A stretch of 11,996 nucleotides of DNA from Akkermansiaceae bacterium. GTDB lineage: Bacteria > Verrucomicrobiota > Verrucomicrobiia > Verrucomicrobiales > Akkermansiaceae. Below are positions 1-6,441 of this stretch, in pieces. The stretch lies in the NCBI GenBank assembly GCA_020627645.1, contig JAHDGN010000064.1, forward strand, positions 1 through 11,996. Reading direction: 5' to 3'. A program made the translations under genes and the position numbers. Within the stretch, counting starts at the first letter, position 1. Each line of letters starts with the position of its first letter. The notes under the pieces are model-generated. The model was not told the origin of the DNA. It was given only the letters and a program-made list of their open reading frames with translations, and made no database searches.

Positions 1-2
1 CG

Positions 3-1058
3 GCGAATCCGGGGAATCGTTTCCTTTATCTGAGTTCGCCGACGAGTGGGCAGGTGTTGGGGGTGGATTCTCAGGTGTTGGCGGGTGGTGGCACGGCGGT
101 GATTACGGAGGCGGGAGCGGTTTTTCATGGTCTGACGGTGGCGGGGGGATTTTTGTATGTCTTGGATTCGGGTTCGGATGAGTTGTGGCGTTACGATTTG
201 CCGAATCCTGGGGTGAAGACGGTGGTGGCGAGTGGGTTTCAGCGGCCGAATGATGTGGAGGTGGATGTGGAAAATGGGAGGATTTATGTGACTGATTCGG
301 GATTGGATCAGTTGTTGGTTTATGATTTGGCGGATGGGGCTTTGTTGGATGAGGTTGATTTGGTGGGGGCGTGGGGGGTGGCGGTGCATCCGGATACGGG
401 GGATGCTTATGTTTCGTCTTATGAGCTGGGGACGGTGATGAGGCGTCAGTTGTCGGATGGTGAGATGGTTCAAGTTGCTGAGAACTTGGATGGCCCGAGG
501 GGGGTGGAGTTTGATCGTGGGTGTGAGTTGGTGGTTTTTGAGTCAAATTTGAATCGGTTGGTGGAGGTTGATGTGGAGATGGGCACGATTTTGGCGAAGG
601 GTTATGATGTGGATCCTCGGAATGGGCATGCTTTTGTGATCCAGGAGGCGGGGGACTTTGATGGGGATTATTTGGCGGATTCGTGGGAGTTGCAGTTTGC
701 GGGTTCTTTGGGTGATTTGTCGCCGGGGATGGATCCTGATTCGGACGGGAGGGATGTGTTGTTAGAGTATGTTTTTAATGGGAATCCGTTTGGTCCTGAG
801 AATTTGTTTCCGGTGAATGATTGGAATGATCCGGCGCAGAATGTGATTGAGATGGATGTGGTGGATGATCCTGGGGTGGGAGCTTTGTTTGAGGTTTCGA
901 ATGATTTGCAGAGTTGGAGTTCGATTTCGGCAAGTTCGTCATCTGTTTCTCCGACGAGTGGTTACACGAGAGTGCGCTTTGAGTTTTTGTCGGAGCAGTT
1001 GTTTGTGACTCCGCAGGAGCGGATGTTTTTTGGGGCGAACACTTCACGGAATCGATAG
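3..1058 (+). CDS. Secreted beta-propeller (NHL/YVTN-like) protein with DxDxD motifs, 5' truncated by window edge
   Basis: The frame is open from the first bases, so the true start lies upstream; a GTG at 54 is internal and the codons before it (encoding ANPGNRFLYLSSP) read as normal propeller sequence. The visible part repeats short blades of the form 'GG-LYVLDSGSDELWRYDL', 'NGRIYVTDSGLDQLLVYDL' and 'DAYVSSYELGTVMRR', typical of NHL/YVTN/SMP-30-like beta-propellers. It then has a thrombospondin-type-3/dockerin-like acidic motif (DFDGDYLADSWE, about 660-700; DPDSDGRDVLLEYVF, about 730-775) and a C-terminal 'FEVSNDLQSWSS' beta domain. This C-terminal arrangement is common in exported Verrucomicrobia proteins. 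Inference: an exported or cell-surface protein whose ligand is unknown. The stop TAG (1056-1058) directly abuts the next ATG. The domain type is fairly sure; the function is not recognisable. Confidence 0.85.
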   Translation, partial: ANPGNRFLYLSSPTSGQVLGVDSQVLAGGGTAVITEAGAVFHGLTVAGGFLYVLDSGSDELWRYDLPNPGVKTVVASGFQRPNDVEVDVENGRIYVTDSGLDQLLVYDLADGALLDEVDLVGAWGVAVHPDTGDAYVSSYELGTVMRRQLSDGEMVQVAENLDGPRGVEFDRGCELVVFESNLNRLVEVDVEMGTILAKGYDVDPRNGHAFVIQEAGDFDGDYLADSWELQFAGSLGDLSPGMDPDSDGRDVLLEYVFNGNPFGPENLFPVNDWNDPAQNVIEMDVVDDPGVGALFEVSNDLQSWSSISASSSSVSPTSGYTRVRFEFLSEQLFVTPQERMFFGANTSRNR

Positions 1059-1352
1059 ATGGAATTCGTGAGACCAAAGTATCGGGAGTTTGAGGGGCGA
1101 GTGGGGGATCGCTTTGAGGTGGAGATGATGAGTGGTGAGGAGGAGGTGCGAGGGGAGTGGGTTTTGAGGGAAATCGAAGATTATTCGAGTGAGGGAGATG
1201 AGGAGGATCGATTTGCGTTATTTTTTCGGGCGGAGGGTGAGTGGCCGCAGTCGATGTATCGATTGAGTTGTGGTGGGGAGTGTTGGGTTTTGTTTTGTGT
1301 GCCGTCGCTTTCGACCGAGGGGGAGTCTGGGCTGGCGGTGGTTGTGAATTAG
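1059..1352 (+). CDS. DUF6916-like small protein
   Basis: 97 residues. The N-terminal 'FEGRVGDRFEV', the central 'RFALFFRAEGEWPQSMYRL' and the terminal 'LFCVPS...LAVVVN' follow the order of the DUF6916 family as I know it (FxxxxGxxFxV ... FSLLFRGPxxxLPQGxYRLEH ... LFLVPVG ... YEAVFN). Length is typical. The role of the family is unknown; homologues often lie beside tail-collar-like or exported proteins. The ATG follows the upstream TAG with no spacing and I see no good Shine-Dalgarno sequence, so it is probably translated by coupling to the propeller gene and may be its functional partner (inference). No signal peptide or membrane segment is visible. Family call from motif memory, moderately sure; that it is a real gene, quite sure. 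Confidence 0.7.
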   Translation: MEFVRPKYREFEGRVGDRFEVEMMSGEEEVRGEWVLREIEDYSSEGDEEDRFALFFRAEGEWPQSMYRLSCGGECWVLFCVPSLSTEGESGLAVVVN

Positions 1353-1628
1353 GGGAACCCAAACTGCTTCATAAAATATCCAGGCTAGATGAGGATGAGC
1401 TTGAGGGATTTTTGGGTGCCTCGATATTGGAAGGTCAGGGTATCGTTTTTGCTGTGGATGTGGGAGTCGGCAAGCTTTTGAAGTTGTTCGATCGAAGGTA
1501 GGGGGTCGCTTTTATGGGCTTTCCACGACGGTGTCAAGACGACTGGGGTTCAGAAGTGGAGGTCGCCCGAGTAATGAGGCCGAGGCAAGAGCGAGACCGG
1601 TAGTTGTGAGAAATTTTTTCCGATCCAT
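1349..1628 (-). pseudogene. Remnant of a small exported protein gene (frameshift plus in-frame stop)
   Basis: Read on the minus strand from the ATG at 1628-1626, the first 38 codons give a convincing signal peptide (MDRKKFLTTTGLALASASLL) and end at TAA (1514-1512). Moving to the next frame, open from 1549 down to 1388, gives protein-like sequence (LPSIEQLQKLADSHIHSKND, then YRGTQKSLKLILI) with the C-rich third positions seen in the intact minus-strand genes of this window. That stretch ends at TAG (1387-1385); reading through gives PGYFMKQFGFP and a stop at 1351-1349, touching the stop codon of the convergent DUF6916-like gene. The simplest reading is a roughly 92-residue exported protein broken by one frameshift (between 1549 and 1514) and one nonsense change. 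Sequencing error could explain the frameshift. The family is not recognised. A competing + strand frame (to 1501) is less protein-like. Confidence 0.45.
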
Positions 1629-1671
1629 GATCTAGTTTTAGTTTTTTTTGAGCGTTTGAGCAAGGACGGGA

Positions 1672-1699
1672 TTGTGAATGAGATTTTTTATTGTATAAA
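1672..1699 (+). promoter_or_regulatory. Candidate sigma-70-type promoter for the helical-repeat gene
   Basis: TTGTGA (1672-1677) and TATAAA (1694-1699) are separated by 16 bases, in an AT-richer stretch 46 bases before the ATG at 1745. This is the only good -35/-10 pair I see in the gap. Pattern only; unproven. Confidence 0.35.
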
Positions 1700-1744
1700 G
1701 TATGAGACTTCTTGGGTAGCGGGGGGTTTCAATAGGGATAAGAT

Positions 1745-3127
1745 ATGAAAACGGTTATTTTAGTTGGGCTTGTTGGGGTGTTGGCTGGTGGTGGTGCGGG
1801 GTATTTTGTGGGTAAGGGAGAGGAGGGGGGCTCCGAATCGGCTCAAAGTGCGGATTCGAGTGCTCGGGGAAGTCTTATGAGTCGTGGTGGTCGTGGTGGT
1901 CGTGGTGATAAGGATGGTTCGAGGCGGGGTCAGAAGCGTTCAGGGGATCGGGTGACTTCGAGTGGGATCAACTCGGGGGAAAGTTATGAAAATATTGTTG
2001 CTCAGCCGATTCAGACTGGGCGATTGAAGGCATTGATTGATTATTATCTGGGGCTTTCTCAGGACGAGTTTGCGGCTGAGGCGGAGAAGTTGTCTGACTT
2101 GCCATTTGATGAGCAGATGTTGAATGGTTATTTGTTGTTTACGTCTTGGGCGGAGGCGGCGCCGATGGAGGCGTTGGATCATGCGAAGTCGATGGGGAGG
2201 ACGGGGATGTTTGTGAGGCCGGCGATTTTGAAGGGGTGGGCGGCGTCTGACCCGGCGGGGGCGGCGGCGTATTATGAGGAAAATAAGCAGCAATTTGCGA
2301 TGATGGGGATGATGGGGCGTCGGGGAGGGAGTTCGGCTGCGGGTTCGATTGCGGCTGAGTGGGCGAAGCAAGATCCGGATGGTGCGTTGGAGTGGGCGAA
2401 GAGTTTGGAGGGGCGTGAGGGGAGTCGGGCGGCGGCTTCGGTTCTGGCGAGTTTGGCTGCTACTGATCCGGCGAAGGCGGCGGAGATGTCATCGGGAATG
2501 GATGTGGAGGAGATTGGACGAGCGAATCGGGCGATTGCGCGGGAATGGGCGAAGAAGGATTGGGGGGCGGCGGAGGGCTGGATTGAGTCGCTTCCGGAGG
2601 ATCAGCGTGGTCGCGCGATGGGTGAAGCGATTGAGGGGTTGGCGAGTGAAGATGTGAACTTGGCTGCGGATAAGGTGATGGGGATGGCAGAAGGGGAGGG
2701 GCGTAATCGGGCGATGGAATCTGTGGTGGAGTCGATGGCTCGTGAGGATGCTGCTAAGGCGGCGCGATGGTTGGAAGCGAATGGAAATGACGAAGTGCAG
2801 GAGGAAGTGACGAGGGATTTGGTTTCAAATTGGGTGTCGCAGGATCGAGATGCGGCTAAGGAGTGGGCGTTGGCGAGGCCGGAGGGTGAGTTGAGGGATT
2901 CTGCGGTGGCGTCGTTTGTGTTTAATGATGATTCGGGCAATCCTCGGGAGAATATGGAATTGGCGGCGAGTGTGGGAGATGAGCGTTCTCGGCAGTGGGG
3001 GATGACGATGACGGCACGGCGTTGGATGGCTGAAGATCGGGAGGCTGCGACGGCTTATATTCAGAGTTCTGAGATGTTTACAGATCGGATGAAGCGGCGG
3101 GCACTGGGTCGAGGCAGGGGGCGTTAG
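1745..3127 (+). CDS. Exported or membrane-anchored WAxxDPxxA helical-repeat protein
   Basis: 460 residues. An N-terminal hydrophobic helix (about residues 3-22, Gly-rich, ending GYFVGK) acts as a signal anchor or signal peptide. A basic, low-complexity Gly/Arg/Ser linker follows (about 24-75). From about residue 85 to the end the protein is a chain of helical units of about 30-40 residues, each carrying W-A-x-x-D-P/x-x-A-A: WAASDPAGAA (165), WAKQDPDGAL (206), LAATDPAKAA (237), WAKKDWGAAE (268), LASEDVNLAA (299), MAREDAAKAA (331), WVSQDRDAAK (363), WMAEDREAAT (427). The pattern resembles TPR/SEL1-type alpha-solenoids common in Verrucomicrobia and Planctomycetes, where function is unknown. The C-terminus is again basic (RRALGRGRGR). 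Inference: a periplasmic or surface protein-protein scaffold. Start choice: ATG 1745, with AGGGA about 8 bases upstream, gives the signal sequence directly. Confidence 0.8.
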   Translation: MKTVILVGLVGVLAGGGAGYFVGKGEEGGSESAQSADSSARGSLMSRGGRGGRGDKDGSRRGQKRSGDRVTSSGINSGESYENIVAQPIQTGRLKALIDYYLGLSQDEFAAEAEKLSDLPFDEQMLNGYLLFTSWAEAAPMEALDHAKSMGRTGMFVRPAILKGWAASDPAGAAAYYEENKQQFAMMGMMGRRGGSSAAGSIAAEWAKQDPDGALEWAKSLEGREGSRAAASVLASLAATDPAKAAEMSSGMDVEEIGRANRAIAREWAKKDWGAAEGWIESLPEDQRGRAMGEAIEGLASEDVNLAADKVMGMAEGEGRNRAMESVVESMAREDAAKAARWLEANGNDEVQEEVTRDLVSNWVSQDRDAAKEWALARPEGELRDSAVASFVFNDDSGNPRENMELAASVGDERSRQWGMTMTARRWMAEDREAATAYIQSSEMFTDRMKRRALGRGRGR

Positions 3128-3206
3128 GAATAGGCGAATGGTTTAAAAAATGGTGTGACCGTTTGACACAGGGTGAGATCGTTTCCATTTTGTAAGAGTT
3201 CGCAAG

Positions 3207-3632
3207 ATGGGAATAGGTCGTGATAATTATGCTTTGGCTCGGATTGATTTGCCGGGTTCGAGTACGCACGGTTGGCAGGTGCGGTTGCAGCGTCGGGGGG
3301 TGAAGTATGGGAAATTTTTTGGGGATGGAGTTTTTGGTGGGGTGGATCGATCGTTGATTGCGGCGAAGAGGTGGCGTGATCGTTTGCTGGAGAGGTTAGA
3401 GGGGGAGGAGATGGTGAGGATTTGTACGAGGTCGACGAGGAATCGTTCTGGGGTGGTTGGGGTTTCGAAGGTTTCGGTGGTGACGAATGGGACGACGTAT
3501 GAGTTTTGGCAAGCGACGTGGTCTCCTGAGAAGGGAAGGAGGAGATGTGTGAAGTTTTCGATTCGGAGGTACGGAGATCAGGAAGCTTTTCGGTTGGCTG
3601 TCTTGGCTCGAGAAGAGGGGGTTGGGGGTTAG
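3207..3632 (+). CDS. Stand-alone AP2/ERF-like DNA-binding protein
   Basis: 141 residues, strongly basic. The C-terminal half (about 79-137) has the AP2 layout: RSGVVGVSKV, a variable turn, YEFWQATWS, a basic strand, then an amphipathic helix QEAFRLAVLARE; compare the plant AP2 pattern 'SGYRGV...W.A.I......LG.F.T.EEAA.AYD'. The N-terminal half (about 22-62: GWQVRLQRRGVKYGKFF ... IAAKRWRDRLLERL) looks like a second, diverged AP2-like unit. Bacterial AP2 domains are best known from HNH homing endonucleases and phage integrases; here there is no nuclease or integrase part, so it is probably a DNA-binding regulator (inference). It follows the helical-repeat gene by 79 bases; a perfect TTGACA lies upstream at 3163-3168 but without a good -10. 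No target site can be deduced. Confidence 0.7.
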   Translation: MGIGRDNYALARIDLPGSSTHGWQVRLQRRGVKYGKFFGDGVFGGVDRSLIAAKRWRDRLLERLEGEEMVRICTRSTRNRSGVVGVSKVSVVTNGTTYEFWQATWSPEKGRRRCVKFSIRRYGDQEAFRLAVLAREEGVGG

Positions 3633-3737
3633 TCCTGACAAAGCACGAGGTGAATTTGTTCGATGGGTGGGGTGAAGGATGGTGGGCGAGATTCTTAGGT
3701 TGTCAGAGAGAGGGAGAATTGTTTTTCTTCGTTAGAA

Positions 3738-4535
3738 ATGATGTCGTCTGATTCGGAGATTATTTGTCGTCCTACGAAGTGGTTTATTTGGAGAGTATTG
3801 TTGATGTTGGCGATGTTTGCGGGGTTTGGGTTGTATTTTTTGTACGACGGGATGCGGGGATATCCCCAAAAGAACTATGTGGTGGCGAATTATCAGGCGT
3901 TTTCGGATGCGGGGAAGGCATGGGAGAGTGAGGAGAATCGGGACAATTGGGAAAATTATGTCAAAGAGCAGACGATTCCCTTTATGGAGGATCGCTCGAT
4001 TTATCCGAAAGGAACGGATTTTGAAGAAAAATGGCCGGAGATTCTGAAGAGAATGGGGAATGGCCAGAGTTTGCAGTTGTGGAAGGAGTATTCGGGTGAA
4101 AAGGGCTGGAGTCAGGAAATTGACCCAGAAGAGGATGTGAAGGATTCGAGGAAAATTGGTGAACAGTTTTGGGCAGCAGCAGGTTCGGGTTTGCTTGCCT
4201 TAGGTGCCTTGTATTTTTTGATTCGGACTAAGCGTCGGGTGATGAAGGTGACGGATGAGGGGTATTATCCGCCGGGGAAGGGTTTGATTCCGTTTGGGGA
4301 TATGTTGACGCTTGATAAGCGGAAATGGGACAATAAGGGGTTGGCGACGATTACGTATCGTGAGGGCGACGAGGAGAAGAAAGCGAGGGTAGATGGGATG
4401 GTTTATGGGCAGTTCAAAGAGGAAGAAGGGGCTCCTGCTGAGGCGTTGTTTCAGAAGATTTTGAGCCATTTTGAGGGAGAGTTGATTGAGCTAGTTGATG
4501 AGGAGGATGAAGAGGGCGAAGATGCTGAAGAATAA
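3738..4535 (+). CDS. Conserved-looking two-helix membrane protein with acidic C-terminal tail
   Basis: 265 residues; no named family recognised. Hydrophobic helix 1 is at about residues 16-35 (FIWRVLLMLAMFAGFGLYFL) and helix 2 at about 145-163 (WAAAGSGLLALGALYFLIR), followed by a basic patch TKRR. The roughly 110-residue loop between them is rich in Trp, Tyr and charged residues. The part after helix 2 (about 168-250) is strand-rich, with 'LIPFGDMLTLDKRKWDNKG' and 'ATITYREG', which recalls a small PH-like domain in bacterial membrane proteins. The tail is almost all Glu/Asp (250-265). By the positive-inside rule the loop would be outside and the domain after helix 2 cytoplasmic. The start may be either of the adjacent ATGs at 3738 or 3741. 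Real gene: likely, since codon bias matches neighbours. Function: unknown. Confidence 0.75.
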   Translation: MMSSDSEIICRPTKWFIWRVLLMLAMFAGFGLYFLYDGMRGYPQKNYVVANYQAFSDAGKAWESEENRDNWENYVKEQTIPFMEDRSIYPKGTDFEEKWPEILKRMGNGQSLQLWKEYSGEKGWSQEIDPEEDVKDSRKIGEQFWAAAGSGLLALGALYFLIRTKRRVMKVTDEGYYPPGKGLIPFGDMLTLDKRKWDNKGLATITYREGDEEKKARVDGMVYGQFKEEEGAPAEALFQKILSHFEGELIELVDEEDEEGEDAEE

Positions 4536-4554
4536 GGTGTTGGAGGTGAGCGGG

Positions 4555-4582
4555 TTAGCTCGAGAGGTAAAGTCACTATAAA
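4555..4582 (+). promoter_or_regulatory. Candidate promoter of acpP
   Basis: TATAAA (4577-4582) with a weak -35 TTAGCT (4555-4560) at 16-base spacing, 54 bases before the acpP ATG. An alternative pair, TTGCCA (4600-4605) and TTTAAT (4621-4626), has 15-base spacing and would give an almost leaderless mRNA. A strong promoter is expected for this gene, but I cannot tell which pair is used. Confidence 0.35.
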
Positions 4583-4636
4583 GCAATGAATTTTAGGGGT
4601 TGCCAAATTCGCGTGCCCACTTTAATCCCAAAGGCC

Positions 4637-4876
4637 ATGGCAGATACTATTTTAGAAAAAGTTACCGCAATCATCGTCGAGCAGCTCGGGGTGAGTGCTG
4701 ATCAGGTGAAAGCTGAGTCGAAGATGATCGAAGATCTCGGCGCTGATTCTCTCGATGCTGTCGAGTTGGTGATGGCGGTCGAGGAGGAGTTCGATATCAA
4801 CGTTGCTGATGAGGAAGCTGAGAAACTTTTGACGGTTGGAGACATTGTGGCTCACGTTGAAGAGTCTCAGGGGTAA
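4637..4876 (+). CDS. acpP: Acyl carrier protein
   Basis: 79 residues, the standard ACP length, carrying the fatty-acid chain during type II fatty-acid synthesis in the cytoplasm. The phosphopantetheine attachment site is Ser38 in DLGADSLDAVEL. The flanking helices (ILEKVTAIIVEQLGV, VMAVEEEFDINVADEEAEKL, TVGDIVAHVEES) and the strong net negative charge are all typical. The frame is open upstream to 4586, but ATG 4637 gives the canonical N-terminus (MADTILEKV) and has AAAGG just upstream, so I chose it. The expected partner fabF is absent; the gene is followed by its own terminator, so it appears monocistronic here. Base composition is less G-skewed than its neighbours, consistent with codon selection in a highly expressed gene. 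Confidence 0.97.
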   Translation: MADTILEKVTAIIVEQLGVSADQVKAESKMIEDLGADSLDAVELVMAVEEEFDINVADEEAEKLLTVGDIVAHVEESQG

Positions 4877-4903
4877 TTCGAGGTGAATTTTGACCACGCA
4901 AGA

Positions 4904-4933
4904 GGCAGGTTTCCACAAGGAACCTGCCCTTTT
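4904..4933 (+). terminator. Intrinsic terminator after acpP
   Basis: A stem of GGCAGGTTTCC and GGAACCTGCC (one bulged T) closes on an ACAA loop and is followed by CTTTTC. It lies 27 bases after the acpP stop and separates acpP from the next operon. Confidence 0.8.
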
Positions 4934-4984
4934 CGTTGGGCAAAATGGCAAAATGGGGCGATTGTTTGAAGATAAGTTGAATTG

Positions 4985-5509
4985 ATGGTGAGTCCTGACG
5001 ATTTTCAGTATGCGATGGAGACGACGAAGGTGGTGCATGAGCCGGCTCGTCGGATTGAGACGTTTGGTTCGACGTCGTTTGAATTTGAGATTCTGAGTGA
5101 GCCGATGGACAGTGTGGGTAAGGTCAGGGTGCGTCGTGGGTCGGTGGATGCTCAGAAACCGCAGTTAATTAAGCCGGCTGGATTTAGCGAGGTGGAGTTG
5201 GAGGGGTTTGATCCGAAGGTTTTACGTGTGATTGAGCATTTGAAGGGGCAGGGGGTGGATCTGAGCTTTTTGCAGTATGGATTTCAGTTTCGGAGGTCGG
5301 ATGTGTCGGAGGAGTTGGTGGAGGGGCGGATTGAGAGTGTGAGAGATCGGGTGTTGGAGTCTTTGAGGGTCTCGGGAAACCCTTCTTTGGCGGTGATTGA
5401 GACGGTGGATGATGCTTGGGAGGTGGGGGTCATGAAGTTTACGTTGGATATGATTATGCAGTCATCGGATATCAATCGTTTTGATTTGAAGCGGAGGGGG
5501 TTGCTCTAG
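4985..5509 (+). CDS. Conserved hypothetical protein upstream of the LysM gene and accA
   Basis: 174 residues, no signal peptide or membrane segment. Visible blocks: DDFQYAMETTKVVHEPARRI, TFGSTSFEFEILSEPMDSVG, a short linker (QKPQLIKPAGF), FLQYGFQFRRSDVSEE and NPSLAVIETVDDAWEVGVMK, ending in a helix (FTLDMIMQSSDIN). I recall similar unnamed proteins in other Verrucomicrobia but know no assigned function. Start: a TTG at 4982 is possible, but the adjacent ATG at 4985 is preferred. It begins 52 bases after the acpP terminator and ends 13 bases before the LysM gene, so it probably opens an operon with that gene and accA. I infer a soluble cytoplasmic protein; nothing in it reveals a catalytic site. 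Confidence 0.75.
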   Translation: MVSPDDFQYAMETTKVVHEPARRIETFGSTSFEFEILSEPMDSVGKVRVRRGSVDAQKPQLIKPAGFSEVELEGFDPKVLRVIEHLKGQGVDLSFLQYGFQFRRSDVSEELVEGRIESVRDRVLESLRVSGNPSLAVIETVDDAWEVGVMKFTLDMIMQSSDINRFDLKRRGLL

Positions 5510-5522
5510 AGCTCTGAGAGTG

Positions 5523-6413
5523 ATGCGAGGTGTCGGTTCCATTTATCGGCTATTGGCGGTGGTGTTGGTGATGGCGTTGTTGGGGGGGATGTATATTGCG
5601 CTGCCAAAGTTTGCGGAGGAGTTCAATCCGGCGCCGACGGAGGCGGATTTGAATTTGGAGAAATTGTTGGCGGATCGGGAGTTGACGGGCTTTGAACCTG
5701 GGAGACATGAGTTCAATCGTGCTTTGGATTTGATTTCGGTGGGGAAGATGGATGAGGCCAGGGAGCGGTTGATGTTTATTCGAAATTTGCATCCGGGATC
5801 GAAAGTGGGGCCGGAGGCGATGAGAATATTGGGGGAGCTTAATTTGGATCGTTTGTTGAGTGTGGAGAATATGGCGAATAAGAGGATTCATCGGGTGGCG
5901 CCTGGGGAGGGGTATTTGAGTGTGGCGATGGGAAATGGGATGACTTTGGAGGGGTTGTTATTTTTGAATGGGTTGACGGAGTTGTCTCGGTTGCATGTCG
6001 GGGATGAGTTTATTGTGATGCCGTTGGAGTGTCGTTTGGTGGTGGATTTGGTTCGCCAGACGGTGGTTCTCTATTGTCGTGAGGAGGGGGTGGAGGATTT
6101 TCAATTGGTGAAGGATTATCCGATTGAGCGTTTCAAGGTGGGAAGGCTGAAGCGAGAGCCTTATGAAACGAAGGTTTCGAGAAAATATGCGACACAAAAT
6201 GGAGGGTATTTTCAACCTGGCCATGCGAAATATCAGCATGGGGAGAAGGTCATCGGTTTTTATGTGGGGGGGAAGATGACTTTGTTGCGGGGGGGAGGGG
6301 GAGAGGGCTCTGATCGAGGAGAAAACGGCATTTTTTTGAAGTCGTCTGATTTAGAGGAGTTATCAATGTTGGTTCAAAAGGGGAATGAGGTGGAAGTTCG
6401 ACCAGGGGGATGA
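5523..6413 (+). CDS. LysM protein with a degenerate L,D-transpeptidase (YkuD-like) domain
   Basis: 296 residues. An N-terminal hydrophobic anchor (about 8-27, IYRLLAVVLVMALLGGMYIA) is followed by a helical region (about 40-118) that may be TPR-like (FNRALDLISVGKMDEARERL). A LysM peptidoglycan-binding domain is at about 121-167 (HRVAPGEGYLSVAMGNGMTL ... LHVGDEFIVMP). A beta-rich C-terminal domain (about 171-293) ends in NGIFLKSSDLEELSMLVQKG, which matches the end of YkuD L,D-transpeptidases (S-x-G-C-I-R-L-x3-D-x2-E-L-x3-V-x2-G-T). The catalytic Cys of that motif is replaced by Gly at about 269 in a direct alignment, and the usual 'IHG' histidine is Arg in LLRG (254-257). Inference: a periplasmic, peptidoglycan-binding non-enzyme. 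Start ATG 5523 (GTG 5520 is adjacent). It lies 13 bases after the previous gene and 28 before accA, a likely operon. Confidence 0.75.
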   Translation: MRGVGSIYRLLAVVLVMALLGGMYIALPKFAEEFNPAPTEADLNLEKLLADRELTGFEPGRHEFNRALDLISVGKMDEARERLMFIRNLHPGSKVGPEAMRILGELNLDRLLSVENMANKRIHRVAPGEGYLSVAMGNGMTLEGLLFLNGLTELSRLHVGDEFIVMPLECRLVVDLVRQTVVLYCREEGVEDFQLVKDYPIERFKVGRLKREPYETKVSRKYATQNGGYFQPGHAKYQHGEKVIGFYVGGKMTLLRGGGGEGSDRGENGIFLKSSDLEELSMLVQKGNEVEVRPGG

Positions 6414-6441
6414 TACAAGAACGCATCGAGAGTGACGAGTT

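Noticed and set aside
103..546. Long minus-strand frame rich in Pro, His, Ser and Thr
   Set aside because: It is the antisense of the propeller gene; such frames appear opposite nearly every + gene here because stop codons are scarce on the C-rich strand. No domain or signal is visible.
1241..1501. 86-residue + strand frame overlapping the DUF6916-like gene and the gap
   Set aside because: Its first part is an out-of-frame copy of the DUF6916-like gene and its second part is antisense to the better minus-strand coding signal; no ribosome site.
3163..3195. Perfect -35 hexamer TTGACA upstream of the AP2-like gene
   Set aside because: No acceptable -10 at 16-18 bases (CATTTT at best), so not listed as a promoter.
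3635..3706. Inverted repeat CTGACAA ... TTGTCAG flanking the gap before the membrane-protein gene
   Set aside because: Seven bases each, about 58 apart, no T-run and no symmetric element inside; expected by chance at this scale.
4586..4636. 17-residue N-terminal extension of the acyl carrier protein frame
   Set aside because: The canonical ACP N-terminus begins at ATG 4637 and candidate promoter elements lie within the extension.
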